From positions 36,526,126 through 36,590,125 of the forward strand of contig CM053327.1 in NCBI GenBank assembly GCA_028583605.1: a stretch of 64,000 bases of DNA, in the 5' to 3' direction. Numbering within the stretch: position 1 is the first letter of the stretch; each line of letters starts with the position of its first letter. This document shows positions 22,120 through 33,074 of the stretch, piece after piece. The translations under genes and the position numbers were made by a program. This stretch comes from Dastarcus helophoroides (Eukaryota > Arthropoda > Insecta > Coleoptera > Bothrideridae). The notes under the pieces are model-generated. The model did not search any database. It was not told where the DNA came from and worked only from the letters and a program-made list of their open reading frames with translations.

Positions 22120-22900
22120 CAATGAAAATTCGAGATGATTCATCTTAAAAAGAATGCCGTTCGTTACTGAAACGAAAAAAATGGAACACGGGCGATGAAA
22201 AAGGGAGCCAAAATCGTCAGTTCCAGTTTCATTTGAAGGAATTAATTCAATTTAATTGTAATAACTGATATTTCCCCATGTAATGACCAAGTCGAACAGT
22301 AATTGATCTTTCCATCTAATCCAGAACGGAGATCGTTCTCAAAGAAGCGACACGTTTACGCTGAAAACGTCTCACAGTCGCCTGGAACATAACACCGGCA
22401 TATTACGTTTGAAATAACTGACAAATTCCCCGACGCTTTCAAAAGTACCGACGTCAATGAGGAACAAGGCGATAGCTGCATCGGGATACGCTCAACATCG
22501 GACATTTGAATGCGATCGAGGTTGTGCATTAAAAATGCCCCCGATGCCGATGGTCGAGTGAAACTCGGAATTATTTATTCGGAGGCAGGCGATCGGGGCG
22601 GGAGCGGCATCTCGACGTGGAAATCCTTCGCCGCACACCCATGCGGTCCTAACGGTTTCACCACTTAAAAGACGCAGTGCGATACCCGCAATAAATAATT
22701 CCAGAAATAATTACTATTGTTTACTATTAATTGCTCGGAGGTGTTCCCTCGTTATTAATAAGCATAAAGGTTCATTAGTGCGTGGTGTCCCGTTAAATTA
22801 AAATTTTAATTCGTAATTCACGATGTGACTTTAGCTTTGGGATGAATAAGAGTCCATGGTTACATTTTGTTGACACTTCATAATTTAGAAACTAGTAAAA
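22120..22900. other. Complex island embedded in the TTTTACGAG array
   Basis: About 750 bases of balanced, non-repetitive sequence interrupt a single repeat family. It has a GC-rich segment (22500-22660, with GATCGGGGCGGGAGCGGCAT) and then clustered homeodomain/forkhead-like strings (AATAATTACTATTGTTTACT, TTAATTGCTCGG, TTATTAATAAGC). There is no open frame above 60 codons. It may be a conserved regulatory element; this is inference from composition only. Confidence 0.4.
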
Positions 22901-22949
22901 GCATTAGAGCGCAGCTGTGGTAATTCTTGTTATAAAAAAAATAGATCTC

Positions 22950-23240
22950 TTGTTACAAGCTCAACCGCTGTCCTGTTACTTTTTTCTTGTTCAAGTACTG
23001 ATAGCTTTAGAAAAAAGAGTTGACAGGTTCTGCCTAACTCATGTCAATGCTGACCGCTTTCACAAGCTTTATCAATTTTTACAAGAATTGACAGCTTTCG
23101 CGATTGCTGTAGGCTTTTACGAATGCTGGAAATTTTAACGGCTATTGACAGCTTTCCCGAGTACTGGCAGCTTTTACGACCTATCACCGTTAGCTGACAG
23201 TGTTAGTTTTATGAGTAATGTCAGATGCTACGAGTAAATT
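22950..23240 (+). repeat. Degenerate TTTTACGAG array, right part
   Basis: GCTTTCACAAGCTTTATCAA, TTTTTACAAGAATTGACAGC, GGCTTTTACGAATGCTG and CAGCTTTTACGACC are of the same family as 21390-22110. The 73-codon frame 22917-23138 is merely the array read in one phase. Confidence 0.6.
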
Positions 23241-23747
23241 TATCCGAAAGATTCGAAAATATATCAAACAAGCTATATCCCGCGACTTCGTCTGCGCAAT
23301 AACACTAACGGCGCACAATTTTAAAGAGTTCGTGCGGATTACAGAATGATGTTTTGTTCATTTTCGTTGTTTTGATCATGTGTACGTTTAGGTGCATAGC
23401 GAGTCTCCAGCTAATATATTGAATAACAAAGTTACGCCCTATCGCGTTAGGTGTTACTGTTAGACAGTTTTATACCTGCAAATTTGCTTTAACCTTGTGC
23501 CCTACCATTAAATTTCGCTGTCATCGCTGTCAGATCATTTCTTTTACATGAAAAGATAAAGGTTATTTACTTTTTCTGGATATATTAGTTTGATTGTATT
23601 TGGAACCATAGGCATAGCTAGAATAGGGTATGGTAGGGCGCTTGCCCCCTGCCCCTGGCTGATGCAGCTAAGCAAACATTTATATTCAACCAAGAAGACT
23701 TTTTCTAAAAAAAATTCGGAAAAATTCGTCCTTCTTTAAACTATAGA
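23241..23747. other. Unique sequence with a possible lone hAT-like end
   Basis: Mostly unremarkable. Around 23608-23665 the sequence CATAGGCATAGCTAGAATAG followed by GGGCGCTTGCCCCCTGCCCC resembles the GC-rich outer part of some hAT elements, and it leads into the AATTTCGA-type filler typical of the hAT elements further right. No matching right end was found, so it is not called as an element. Confidence 0.35.
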
Positions 23748-24270
23748 CATTCTCTAGGAATCTAATATGCACAGACCAATAGGTTTCAACATTTATTAGA
23801 TTCGAAGTTTGGAAACCAAATACCGGTTTCGATCTTGTTAGATCTCGTTAGTTTGGTATATCCAACTCGAATGCTAACAAATGTTCCGACAAGTAAGTAC
23901 TAAAACATTCACAAGCATCAAGCGAGTGACTCTTAGTACTACGACCTATTGGTCCATAGAGAAACTATGACCATCGCCATTGTCGGAACATTTGTTAATA
24001 TTCGAGTTGGATATACCAAACTGACGAGATCTAACAAGATCGAAACCGGTATTTGGTTTCCAAACTTCGAATCTAATAAATGTTCAAACCTATTGGTCTG
24101 TGCATATTAGAATCCTTGTCTTCTGGGAACTTTCCTAGAGAGCAACCGCTTCGCTAGGTGGCAGTGTTTCAACTGTTGGTAGTTCAGCTACCTATAATTC
24201 ACTAGACACGCCTGGAGGGCTGCATGAATTTGTAGTCTAGGTTGCATTCTACTTGCATTCTCTAGGAATT
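23748..24270 (+). mobile_element. Foldback element with 132-bp arms, copy 1
   Basis: Positions 23761-23892 and 23980-24111 are inverted copies of each other over 132 bp (TCTAATATGCACAGACCAAT at the left matches the reverse complement of the right end), with an 87-base loop. The right arm is followed by about 150 bases that are shared with the other copies (GAGAGCAACCGCTTCGCTAG, CTGGAGGGCTGCATGAATTT). The direct repeat CATTCTCTAGGAAT is found at both outer edges (23748-23761 and 24257-24270), but in copy 3 the same string continues into shared sequence, so it may be element sequence rather than a target duplication. No protein is encoded. Relatives: 35086-35326 and 54190-54588. Confidence 0.75.
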
Positions 24271-25222
24271 TCGAATTATTTCTCAAAATTCGTCTTTTTT
24301 CATAAATTTCCTCCGAAATTTCAAATTTATTCCTAAAATTCGATTTCGTTCATCAGAATCTAACTTTAGTCAAAATTTCGAATTTTTAACTCAAAATTCA
24401 ACGTCTTATTCTTCTTAATTCTACCATTTCTTAAAATTCGTTTTTCCGGAAATTTTGACTTTACTTTAAATTTTGATTACCTGAAAATTTTGACTTGTTC
24501 ATCTTGATTTACCTTTTTCCTTAAAGTTTGATTGATCTTTTAACAGAAATACTTACTTGGAAATTGTTATAATGACTTTTTTAGAAATTTTGTGAAAAGA
24601 CAAAAATTTCGAGATAATTTTCCCTGGAATGGTTTATAATTGTTTTTCAAAATTTCAAAGTTTATCTCAATATTGGATATTTTCTGAATTAGGGTGGGAC
24701 AGATCAGGGCGCATGTCTGCCTCTGATTCAAGCGCTCAAGAGAAAATTCTAGAAACTACATTTATCTCGAAATTTGTCCTTTTTCCAAAATTGAACAAAA
24801 TTTGAATCTCTCTGAAGAATTTCGAGTGTTTACCAAATTTCGACTTTTTTTTTTAAATTTCGGTCTTTTTTTGGTTTGCAAGGAGAAAAAATCGAAATTT
24901 CCAGAAAAACACGAATTTAAAAAAAATCGAAACTTGAATTTTTTTCTCAAAATCCATCTTTTTTCGCAAATTTGAAATTTATCCTAAATGTTCCCGGAAA
25001 TCTGAATATTTTTCATGGAAATTCGTATCTTTCTTAAAATTTTGACTTTTTCTCAAGAATCGTTTTTTTTTCATCAACGGTATTCTCAAAATTGTACTTT
25101 TTCTTACAGTTTGATTTTATTCTGGAAAATTTCGATCTTTGATGCTTCATTTGGTACTTTTTTAAGAAATGTCGACTATTTTTCAGAGATTTCATTTTTT
25201 TTAATTGCTTTATTTTTATTAA
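24271..25222. repeat. T-rich degenerate AATTTCGA-type filler
   Basis: Low-complexity sequence of loosely repeated words such as TTTCTCAAAATTCG, AAATTTCGACTTT and CTCGAAATTTG at irregular 19-25 base spacing. Its first ~80 bases are shared with the region beside foldback copy 3 (reverse complement of 54190-54290). Open frames here are chance results of the skewed composition. Confidence 0.6.
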
Positions 25223-26155
25223 CAGTTTAAGCTTTTCTTGACTATATTCCCTGACAGTACTGACAGAACTTGTCCCCTGAAACCAGGAAAGATTAAAAAA
25301 CACAACAAAGGTTGCTCTAATGCGTTTCGACAGCCAAGCTGTCATCTTCAGAGAGATACTGTCAGGGAATATAGTCAATAAAAGCTTAAACGTCTACGTC
25401 TAGAGTCGTAGGTTCAGTTTCTCTCTGAAGATGAAAGCTTGGCTGTCGAAACGCGTTAGAGCAACCTTTGTTGTGTTTTTTAATCTTTCTTGGTTTCAGG
25501 GGACAAGTTCTGTCAGTACTGTCAGGAAATATAGTCAAGAAAAGCTGAAGCTTCTACGTCTAGAGTCGTAGGTTCAGTTTCTCTCTGAAGATGACAGCTT
25601 GGCTGTCGAAACGCTTTACAGCAACCTTTGTTGTATTTTTTAATCTTTCCTGGTTTCAGGGGACAAGTTCTGTCAGTACTGTCAGGGAATATAGTCAAGA
25701 AAAGCTTAAACTTCTACGTCTAGAGTCGTAGGTTCAGTTTCTCTCTGAAGATGGCAGCTTGGCTGTCGAAACGCGTTACAGTAACCTTTGTTGTGTTTTT
25801 TAATATTTCTTGGTTTCAGGGGACAAGTTCTGGCAGTACTGTCAGGAAATATAGTCAAGAAAAGCTGAAACTTCTACGTCTAGAGTCGTAGGTTCAGTTT
25901 CTCTCTGAAGATGACAGCTTGGCTGTCGAAACGCGTTACAGCAACCTTTGTTGTATTTTTTAATCTTTCCTGGTTTCAGGGGACAAGTTCTGTCAGTACT
26001 GTCAGGGAATATAGTCAAGAAAAGCTTAAACTTCTACGTCTAGAGTCGTAGGTTCAGTTTCTCTCTGAAGATGACAGCTTGGCTGTCGAAACGCGTTACA
26101 GCAACCTTTGTTGTGTTTTTTAATCTTTCTTGGTTTCAGGGGACAAGTTCTGTAT
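25223..26155 (+). repeat. 160-bp tandem array with a hammerhead-like motif in each unit
   Basis: One inverted unit (25229-25345) is followed by five direct units; the landmark CTAGAGTCGTAGG lies at 25401, 25560, 25720, 25880 and 26040, a period of 160 bp. Each unit holds TTCTCTCTGAAGATGACAGC, then TTGGCTGTCGAAACGCG, then CAACCTTTGTTGT and GGTTTCAGGGGACAAGTTCT. The inverted unit makes the left part a long potential hairpin. Dispersed relatives occur at 39715, 40795, 52625-52803, 61668-61978 and 62733-62850, usually followed by TTTCAATTTTTGAAGATAAC. A unit of this size with one small self-cleaving-ribozyme-like fold is the layout described for animal retrozymes; see the ncRNA entry. Confidence 0.85.
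25418..25466 (+). ncRNA. Hammerhead-like motif, representative unit of the 160-bp array
   Basis: Reading 5' to 3': outer stem I GTT (25418-25420), one unpaired base, inner stem I CTCT, core CTGAAGA (fits CUGANGA), an extra U, stem II (GACAGC in most units, GAAAGC here) with loop TTG and partner GCTGTC, GAA, a palindromic stem III ACGCGT, U as the base at the cleavage position (GUU fits NUH), then AGAG pairing CTCT, one unpaired base and AAC pairing GTT. Departures from the classical ribozyme are the extra base between the core and stem II and the loopless stem III, which would need a dimer. Some units carry ACAG instead of AGAG and would pair less well. Activity is unproven. Confidence 0.45.
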
Positions 26156-26286
26156 TTCAATTTTTGAAGATAACCACAAAATTAACATCAGGTTTTTCTG
26201 AAGATTTTGATCTTTTAGGATTTAATTTTTCAGAAATTTTGACAGGTTTCCCTAAAGCACTGAACTAAACACTGCGGCTTGTGATT

Positions 26287-26512
26287 AAGTCCAAAGAAGG
26301 GGGTCTAAAAAGATTAGCAAAAGGTGCAACGACGTCATCTGCATCGAGATTTAAATCGATTTGAATCTCAATGCAGATGACGTCGATGCATCTTTTGCTA
26401 ATCTTTTTAGATTAGTACGCTTGAAAATGCCAGTTCTGCTGGCGAAATACGTATCGCGTAATTATTTATTTAATTTCCGATGTGGTAAAGGGGTGAAACC
26501 TTCTTTGGACTT
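26287..26512 (+). mobile_element. Small hairpin MITE-like element
   Basis: Outer inverted repeats AAGTCCAAAGAAGG (26287-26300) and CCTTCTTTGGACTT (26499-26512) enclose an inner near-perfect palindrome from about 26309 to 26413: AAAAGATTAGCAAAAGGTGC and CATCTTTTGCTAATCTTTTT as arms meeting at TTTAAATCGATTTGAA. No open frame is present and no clear target duplication was found, so the superfamily is unknown. Confidence 0.6.
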
Positions 26513-26659
26513 TGACAGGTTTTTTAAAATTTGTTAAAAGTTTAAAAAAAATATTTTTTTTTTCCTTATTTTTATATCAAAATTCGATATACAACTTCGC
26601 TAAAAATTATGAATTTTTCTCTTAAAATTAGTTTAAATTCGTCTTATTTGAAATTTCGA
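26513..26659. repeat. T-rich filler before satellite
   Basis: Continuation of the AATTTCGA-type low-complexity sequence; nothing else seen. Confidence 0.5.
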
Positions 26660-29600
26660 CTTTATTCTCAAAATTCTACTTTTGGAGTCTTCTTTCGAAA
26701 ATCATTTTTCTATCAAAATTATGCCACTTTTCTAAACATTTGTCTTTTTTTTAAATTTTGACTTTTTTAAATTTGACTCCAGAAATTCCAACTTCACATT
26801 TGGCCTTATTTTCGAATTTTGACTTTCATTTCAAAATCCGATGTTTTAGTTTCTGGACTTTTTCCTCGTAATTGGCTTTTTCTTTAAATTTCAATTTTCT
26901 TGAAATTCGTCTGTTTTCTCTAAATTAGATTGGCATATTATCGAAAAGTAAAAAAGTTGAGAAAAATATTTTTGGGTAATTTCAAGAAAAAGATTTCTTG
27001 TAAATTCAATTTCTTTATTGAAATTTAAATATTATGTCAAAATTAGAATAAAAAAGTAAACATTTTGGGAAAAGCGTTTACGAAATTTTTTCACAATATT
27101 TGACCTTTGAAAATATTTTGACATTTTTAGAATGTTCACCATGTTTCGAGTTCTTCCAAAAGGTTGAGTTTTTATTCAATTTTATTTTTCTAAAAAAACC
27201 TTTCCCAAAAATAGGGTTTTTTTTCCAAATTTGTCGCCTTCGAAATTACGACTTTATTCTACTTTTTTCTCTCAAAATTGAGCTTTCATTTTTTTAATAT
27301 TCGGTTTTTTCTGAATTTTTTTTTAATTTGAATTTCCAAAAATTTCACGTTTCTCAAAATTCTACTTTTTGGAGTCTTCTTTCGAAAATATTTTTTTCTA
27401 CCACAATTCTGCCACTTTTCTGAATATTTGTCTTTTTTAAAAATTTTGACTTATAAATTTGACACCAGAAATTTCAACTTCATATTTCGCCTTATTTTCG
27501 AATTTTGACTTTCATTTCAAAGTGCGATGTTTTAGTTTCTGGATTTTTCCTCGAAATTGGCTTTTTTTTTAAATATCAATTTTCTCGAAATTCGTCTGTT
27601 TTCTCTAAATTAGATCGGCATATTACCGGAAAGTAAAAAAGTTGAGAAAAATATTTTTGGGGAATTTCAAGAAAAAGATTTCTTGTAAATTCAATTTCTT
27701 TATTGAAATTTAAATATTATGTCAAAATTAGAATAAAAAAGTAAACATTTTGGAAAAAGTGTTTACGAAATTTTTTCACAATATTTAACCTTTGGAAATA
27801 TTTTGACATTTTTAGAATGTTCACAATGTTTCAGAGTTCTTCCAAAAGGTTGGGTTTCTATTCAATTTTGATTTTCTAAAAAATCCTTTCCCAAAAATAG
27901 GGTTTTTTTTTCAAAATTTGTCGCCTTCGAAATTACGACTTTATTCTACTCTTTTCTCTCAGAATTGAACTTTCATTTTTTTAATATTCGGTTTTTTCTG
28001 GATTTTTTTTAATTTGAATTTCCATAAATTTCACGTTTCTCAAAATTCTACTTTTTGGAGTCTTCTTTCGAAAATAATTTTTTCTGCCAAAATTCTGCCA
28101 CTTTTCTGAATATTTGTATTTTTTAAAAAAATTGACTTTTATAAATTTGACTCCAGAAATTTCAACTTCCTATTTCGCCTTATTTTCGAATTTTGACTTT
28201 CATTTCAAAGTGCGATGTTTTAGTTTCTGAACTTTTTCCTCGAAATTGGCTTTTTCTTTAAATATCAGTTTTCTCGAAATTCGTCTGTTTTCTCTAAATG
28301 AGATCGGCATATTATCGAAAAGTAAAAATGTTGAGAAAAATATTTTTGGGTAATTTCAAGAAAAAGATTTCTTGTAAATTCAATTTCTTTATTGAAATTT
28401 AAATATTATGTCAAAATTAGAATAAAAAATTAAAAATTTCGGGAAAAGTGTTTATAAAATTTTTTCGCAATATTTGACCTTTGAAAATATTTTGAAATTT
28501 TTAAAATTTTCGCCATTTTTCGTGTTCTTCCAAAAGGTTGGGTTTTTATTCAATTTTGATTTTCTAAAAAATCCTTTCCAAAAATAGGGTTTTTTTCTCA
28601 AAATTCGTCGACTTCGAAATTACGACTTTATTCTACTTTTTTCTCTCAAAATTGAACTTTCATTTTTTTAATATTCGGTTTTTTCTGGATTTTTTTTAAT
28701 TTGAATTTCCATAAATTTCACGTTTCTCAAAATTCTACTTTTTGGAGTCTTCTTTCGAAAATAATTCTTTCTACCAAAATTCTGCCACTTTTCTGAATAT
28801 TTGTCTTTTTTAAAAATTTTGACTTTTATAAATTTGACTCCAGAAATTTCAACTTCCTATTTCGCCTTATTTTCGAATTTTGACTTTCATTTCAAAATGC
28901 GATATGTTTTAGTTTCTGAACTTTTTCCTCGAAATTGGTTTTTTTCTTTAAATTTCAATTTTCTCGAAATTCGTCTGTTTTCTCTAAATTAGATCGGCAT
29001 ATTATCGATAAGTAAAAATGTTGAGAAAAATATTTTTGGGTAATTTCAAGAAAAAGATTTCTTGTCAATTCAATTTCTTTATTGAAATTTAAATATTATG
29101 TCAAAATTAGAATAAAAAAGTAAACATTTTGGGAAAAGTGTTTACGAAATTTTTTCACAATATTTGACCTTTGAAAATATTTTGACATTTTTAGAATGTT
29201 CACCATGTTTCGAGTTCTTCCAAAAGGTTGGGTTTTTATTCAATTTTGATTTCCTAAAAAATCCTTTTCCAAAAATAGGATTTTTTTTTCAAAATTTGTC
29301 CCCTTCGAAATTACGACTTTATTCTACTTTTTTCTCTCAAAATTGAACTTTCATTTTTTTAATATTCGGTTTTTTCTGGATTTTTTCAATTTGAATTTCC
29401 ATAAATTTCACGTATCTCAAAATTCTACTTTTTGGAGTCTTCTTTCGAAAATCATTTTTTCTATCAAAATTATGCCACTTTTCTGAAAATTTGTCCTTTT
29501 TAAAAAATTTTACTTTTTTAAATTTGACTCCAGAAATGTTAACTCCTTATTTCGCCTTATTTTCGAACTTTGACTTTTATTTTAAAAAGCGATTTTAGTT

Positions 29601-30115
29601 TCTGGAACTTTCTGGACTTTTTCCTCGAAATTGGCTTTTCCTTTAAATTTCAATTTTCTCGAAATTCGTCTGTGTTCTCCAAATAGATCGGCAAATTATC
29701 GAAAAGTAAAAAAGTTGACAAAAATATTTTTGGGTAATTTCAAGAAAAAGATTTCTTGTAAATGCAATTTCTATATTGAAATTTAAATATTACGTCAAAA
29801 TTAGAATAAAAAGGTAAAAATTTCGGGAAAAGTGTTTATGACATTTTTTCACAATATTTAACCTTTGGAAATATTTTGACATTTTTAGAATTTTCGCCAT
29901 TTTTCGAGTTCTTTCAAAAGTATGGGTTTTTATTCAATTTTGATTTTCTAAAAAATCCTTTCCCAAAATAGGGTTTTTTCTCAAAATTCGTCGACTTCGA
30001 AATTACGACTTTATTCTACTTTTTCTCTCAGAATTGAACTTTCATTTTTTCAATATTCGGTTTTATCTGGATTTTTTTAAATTTAAATTTCCAAACATTT
30101 CACGTTTCTCAAAAT
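26660..30115 (+). repeat. 687-bp satellite, five tandem units
   Basis: The landmark GGAGTCTTCTTTCGAAAAT occurs at 26684, 27371, 28057, 28744 and 29434, giving spacings of 687, 686, 687 and 690 bp. Other shared strings include AGATCGGCATATTATCG, TTCAAGAAAAAGATTTCTTG and CCATGTTTCGAGTTCTTCC. The units differ by scattered substitutions and short indels. The composition is T-rich, so short Phe/Leu-rich frames such as 27100-27297 and 29164-29346 are repeats of each other and not genes. The block spans almost exactly five units. Confidence 0.9.
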
Positions 30116-30179
30116 TTGTCTTATTCTGAAAATTTTGACTCGTACTTCAAATAGGGACGTTTTATGCTTCGGGAAATTT

Positions 30180-31350
30180 CCACTTACAATGAGAAATTTT
30201 TCTCAAAATTCCAACTTTTTCTAAGAATTGTGTCTTTTTTTCACAAAACTCCACCTTTAAAAATATAATATTTTCGAATTTTCAACATTTTTTGAGGTTT
30301 TTCGAAAGGTTAGAATTTTATTTTAAAGACAATTTTCTAAACAATCCAAATTTGTCCCAAAACAATTCTCGAAATTCGTCTCTCTCAAAATTAAACTTTC
30401 TCTTGAAAATGTTCATTTTTCTTCAAGAGATTTCAACCTTTTTCTTGACCTTTTTCTAAAAATTACGTCTTTTTTTCACAAAGCTCCACCTTTAAAAATA
30501 TAATATTTTCGAATTTTCAACATTTTTTGAGATCTTCGAAGGGTTAGGGTTTTATTGTAAACATTCCAACTTTTTCCCAAAATTCGTTTTTTTCTCGAAA
30601 TCGTCTCTCTCAAAATTAAACTTTCTCTTGAAAATGTTCATTTTTCTTCAAGAGATTTCAACCTTTTTCTCGACCTTTTTCTAAAAATTACGTCTTTTTT
30701 TCACAAAGCTCCACCTTTAAAAATATAATATTTTCGAATTTTCAACATTTTTTGAGATTTTTCGAAAGGTTAGGGTTGTATTCTAAACATTCCAACTTTT
30801 CCCCAAATTTCATTTTTTTCTCGAAATTCGTCTCTCTCAAAATTAAACTTTCTCTTGAAAATGTTCATTTTTCTTCAAGAGATTGCAACATTTTTCTCGA
30901 CCTTTTTCTAAAAATTAAGCCTTTTTTTCACAAAGCTCCACCTTTAAAAATACAATATTTTCGAATTTTCAACATTTTTTGAGATTTTTCGAAAGGTTAG
31001 GGTTTCATTCTAAACATTCCAACTTTTTCCCAAAATTCGTTTTTTTTTTTCGAAATCGTCTCTCTCAAAATTAAACTTTCTCTTGAAAATGTTCATTTTT
31101 CTTCAAGAGATTGCAACATTTTTCTCGATCTTTTTCCAAAAATTACGTCTTTTTTTCACAAAACCTTTAAAAATATAATATTTTCGAATTTTCAACATTT
31201 TTTGAGATTTTTCGAAAGGTTAGGGTTTTATTCTAAACATTCCAACTTTTTCCCAAATTTCATTTTTTTCTCGAAATTCGTCTTTCTAAATATTAAACTT
31301 TTTCTTGAAAATGTTCATTTTTCTTCAAGAGATTTCAACCTTTTTCTCGA
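30180..31350 (+). repeat. ~226-bp satellite, about five tandem units
   Basis: CAAGAGATT occurs at 30424, 30649, 30876, 31104 and 31326 (period 222-228). Each unit includes CACAAAGCTCCACCTTTAAA (one unit has lost part of this), ATAATATTTTCGAATTTTCA, TTTTTCGAAAGGTTAGGGTT and CGTCTCTCTCAAAATTAAAC. It directly follows the 687-bp satellite and shares its T-rich style, but the unit is different. Confidence 0.9.
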
Positions 31351-31499
31351 CCTTTCGACGGTATTTTTCAAAAATCGTTATTTTTTCGAAATCTTCGAAA
31401 TTTCGATAATTTTCGAACTTTTCCGAAAGGTTCCGTTTCTATTTTAGATTCAATTTTCTGGCTCTTTTCGCAAAGTTCGGCTCTGTTTCCAAATTTCAG

Positions 31500-31805
31500 A
31501 GTTAATCTTAAAATTCGATTCCTCAGTTCGTGTAGTCAAATGAAAATATACATATACTCAACCGGAACCTTTTCCGAATTTCTTTTTTTTATCAATTTTT
31601 CAAAATGATTCTTTTCCTTTCCTAAACGAAATCTTGCCTACGGCCATATTTGGAACAGTTTTTCGGAATGAAACATATCCTACTAACGATCACGTTTAGC
31701 AAGATACGTACATACCAATTTTCCTTAAAATGGCTTCAGTAGTTTAACCGTGGAAAGCGGACAAACAGACAGACAAACGCACTGTCGCATTTTATATTAG
31801 TTAGG
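31500..31805 (+). mobile_element. 3' tail of an RTE-like LINE or its SINE
   Basis: The end CTTCAGTAGTTTAACCGTGG, then GACAAACAGACAGACAAACG and GTCGCATTTTATATTAGTTA is the type of 3' terminus found on insect RTE elements and dependent SINEs (a conserved QF-like tail, CAGACAGACA run and a final ATTATA/ATTAG). No open frame is left. The same kind of tail forms the unit of the satellite at 33075-34290. Confidence 0.6.
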
Positions 31806-33060
31806 ATTACCCTCTTCAAACCAATACGAACATTTTCAAGAGAGGAAAATAATTACCTTGCTCGTAGCACCAAGGTTTCGAATCCTTTGGCCCAAAACCC
31901 GAACTTTGAAAACAACGTGGCTCTTGGTCTTGGCATCACACCAAATCTTTCTTTGATAAAAACTCGATACCATACCAATATGGTCGTTAACCATTTGGAA
32001 CCAACATCCTTTTAGATGTTTGATAAGTGACTTCGCCCCATGAAAATTCAATGCGATTCTTTTCGGGGTTTGCGTGGGCCATTACAAGTCAGTTGGCTCT
32101 CTGGCGTTCGCCGCAGAACTGCGACGCCTGATATGGAACTGCGACTTGTTAGAAGCGTTTGACACAAAAATTATACAGCGGAATTCGCCTTCTTATCGGT
32201 TGGACTGGAGCAGGTTGATTTAGAAATGTGCGCGTCTTTGAGATAGTCTGGAGCTGTTACAGGGAGAACGTGGCCGTATCGTAAATTTTATCTGGTAATT
32301 CCCGGCGACAAGAGCGATAAAACTGCACTGTATTCAAAGCCAACTGCTGTGCCTAACGTAGACATAGTGACATTGATTCCGACTACGAAGGTAAGAGGCA
32401 TTCGAGATCTTGTAGGCCTCATTAGGCTTTGATAATTACATTAAGTATAATTACCATTTTGTTCATCCGTCGAATCGGTTTACGAGCCGTACTATTAATA
32501 AGAAGAAGCTTTCGATTGTTGTGCACTCGGATGCTCTTCTAATGGAATTGATAACGACAAATTTAATCGACAGGTTTACATAATAATAAAGAGCAGGCTG
32601 CATTCTTTGAATAACAGCATCGGCGGAAGCTAATTCCCAATTCTGCGCTCGCTTTCTATAGATTCCCGCTGATTGCCGCTGCCGATCATCGCTTGAACAT
32701 TGAAGCCTTTGAATCACAACGTCCACATCATGTTGGCGTAAAATAACGTCTTCCTAGTTTCTTCTAATTATTCCCTTCATTCTTAAGTAGCTTTTAGTAT
32801 CCTGCCACTTAAGCTAAGTAACGGAATCGAGCTGCTAAAGCAGAATTTGTCAATCATCCGATTGGGAAACGGAGTTGAGTTTAGATCGAAGTCGGATTAG
32901 TTTCATCTTGCTGATGACTCAAAAGGAAAGAGCCACCGCGAGTTTGGTTCAGGCGTTCGCTCGAAATTGGTCCAAAGTTATGCATGTGGACACTTGAGGT
33001 ATTCCAAGGGTTCATTATTTCTCTGCAAAGGTAAAAACGATACTTCCAAGCATTTTAAGA
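31806..33060. other. Unique sequence without a supportable gene
   Basis: Complex sequence; minus-strand frames at 31836-32051 and 32463-32726 were looked at and show no domain. 32560-32760 has moderately balanced composition and could be conserved non-coding DNA, but nothing specific supports this. Confidence 0.35.
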
Positions 33061-33074
33061 ATCCAGAACTGGCT

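Noticed and set aside
13470..23240. CRISPR-like or bacterial repeat arrays
   Set aside because: Repeats are directly adjacent without unique spacers of constant length, there are no cas-like genes, and the whole setting is eukaryotic.
23608..23665. Left end of a further hAT element
   Set aside because: GC-rich terminus-like sequence is present, but the YARNG rule is not clearly met and no partner end or target duplication was found.
27100..31447. Phe/Leu-rich plus frames (for example 27100-27297, 29164-29346, 30752-30982, 31202-31447)
   Set aside because: They are the same T-rich satellite segment repeated in successive units and have no start, splice or domain evidence.
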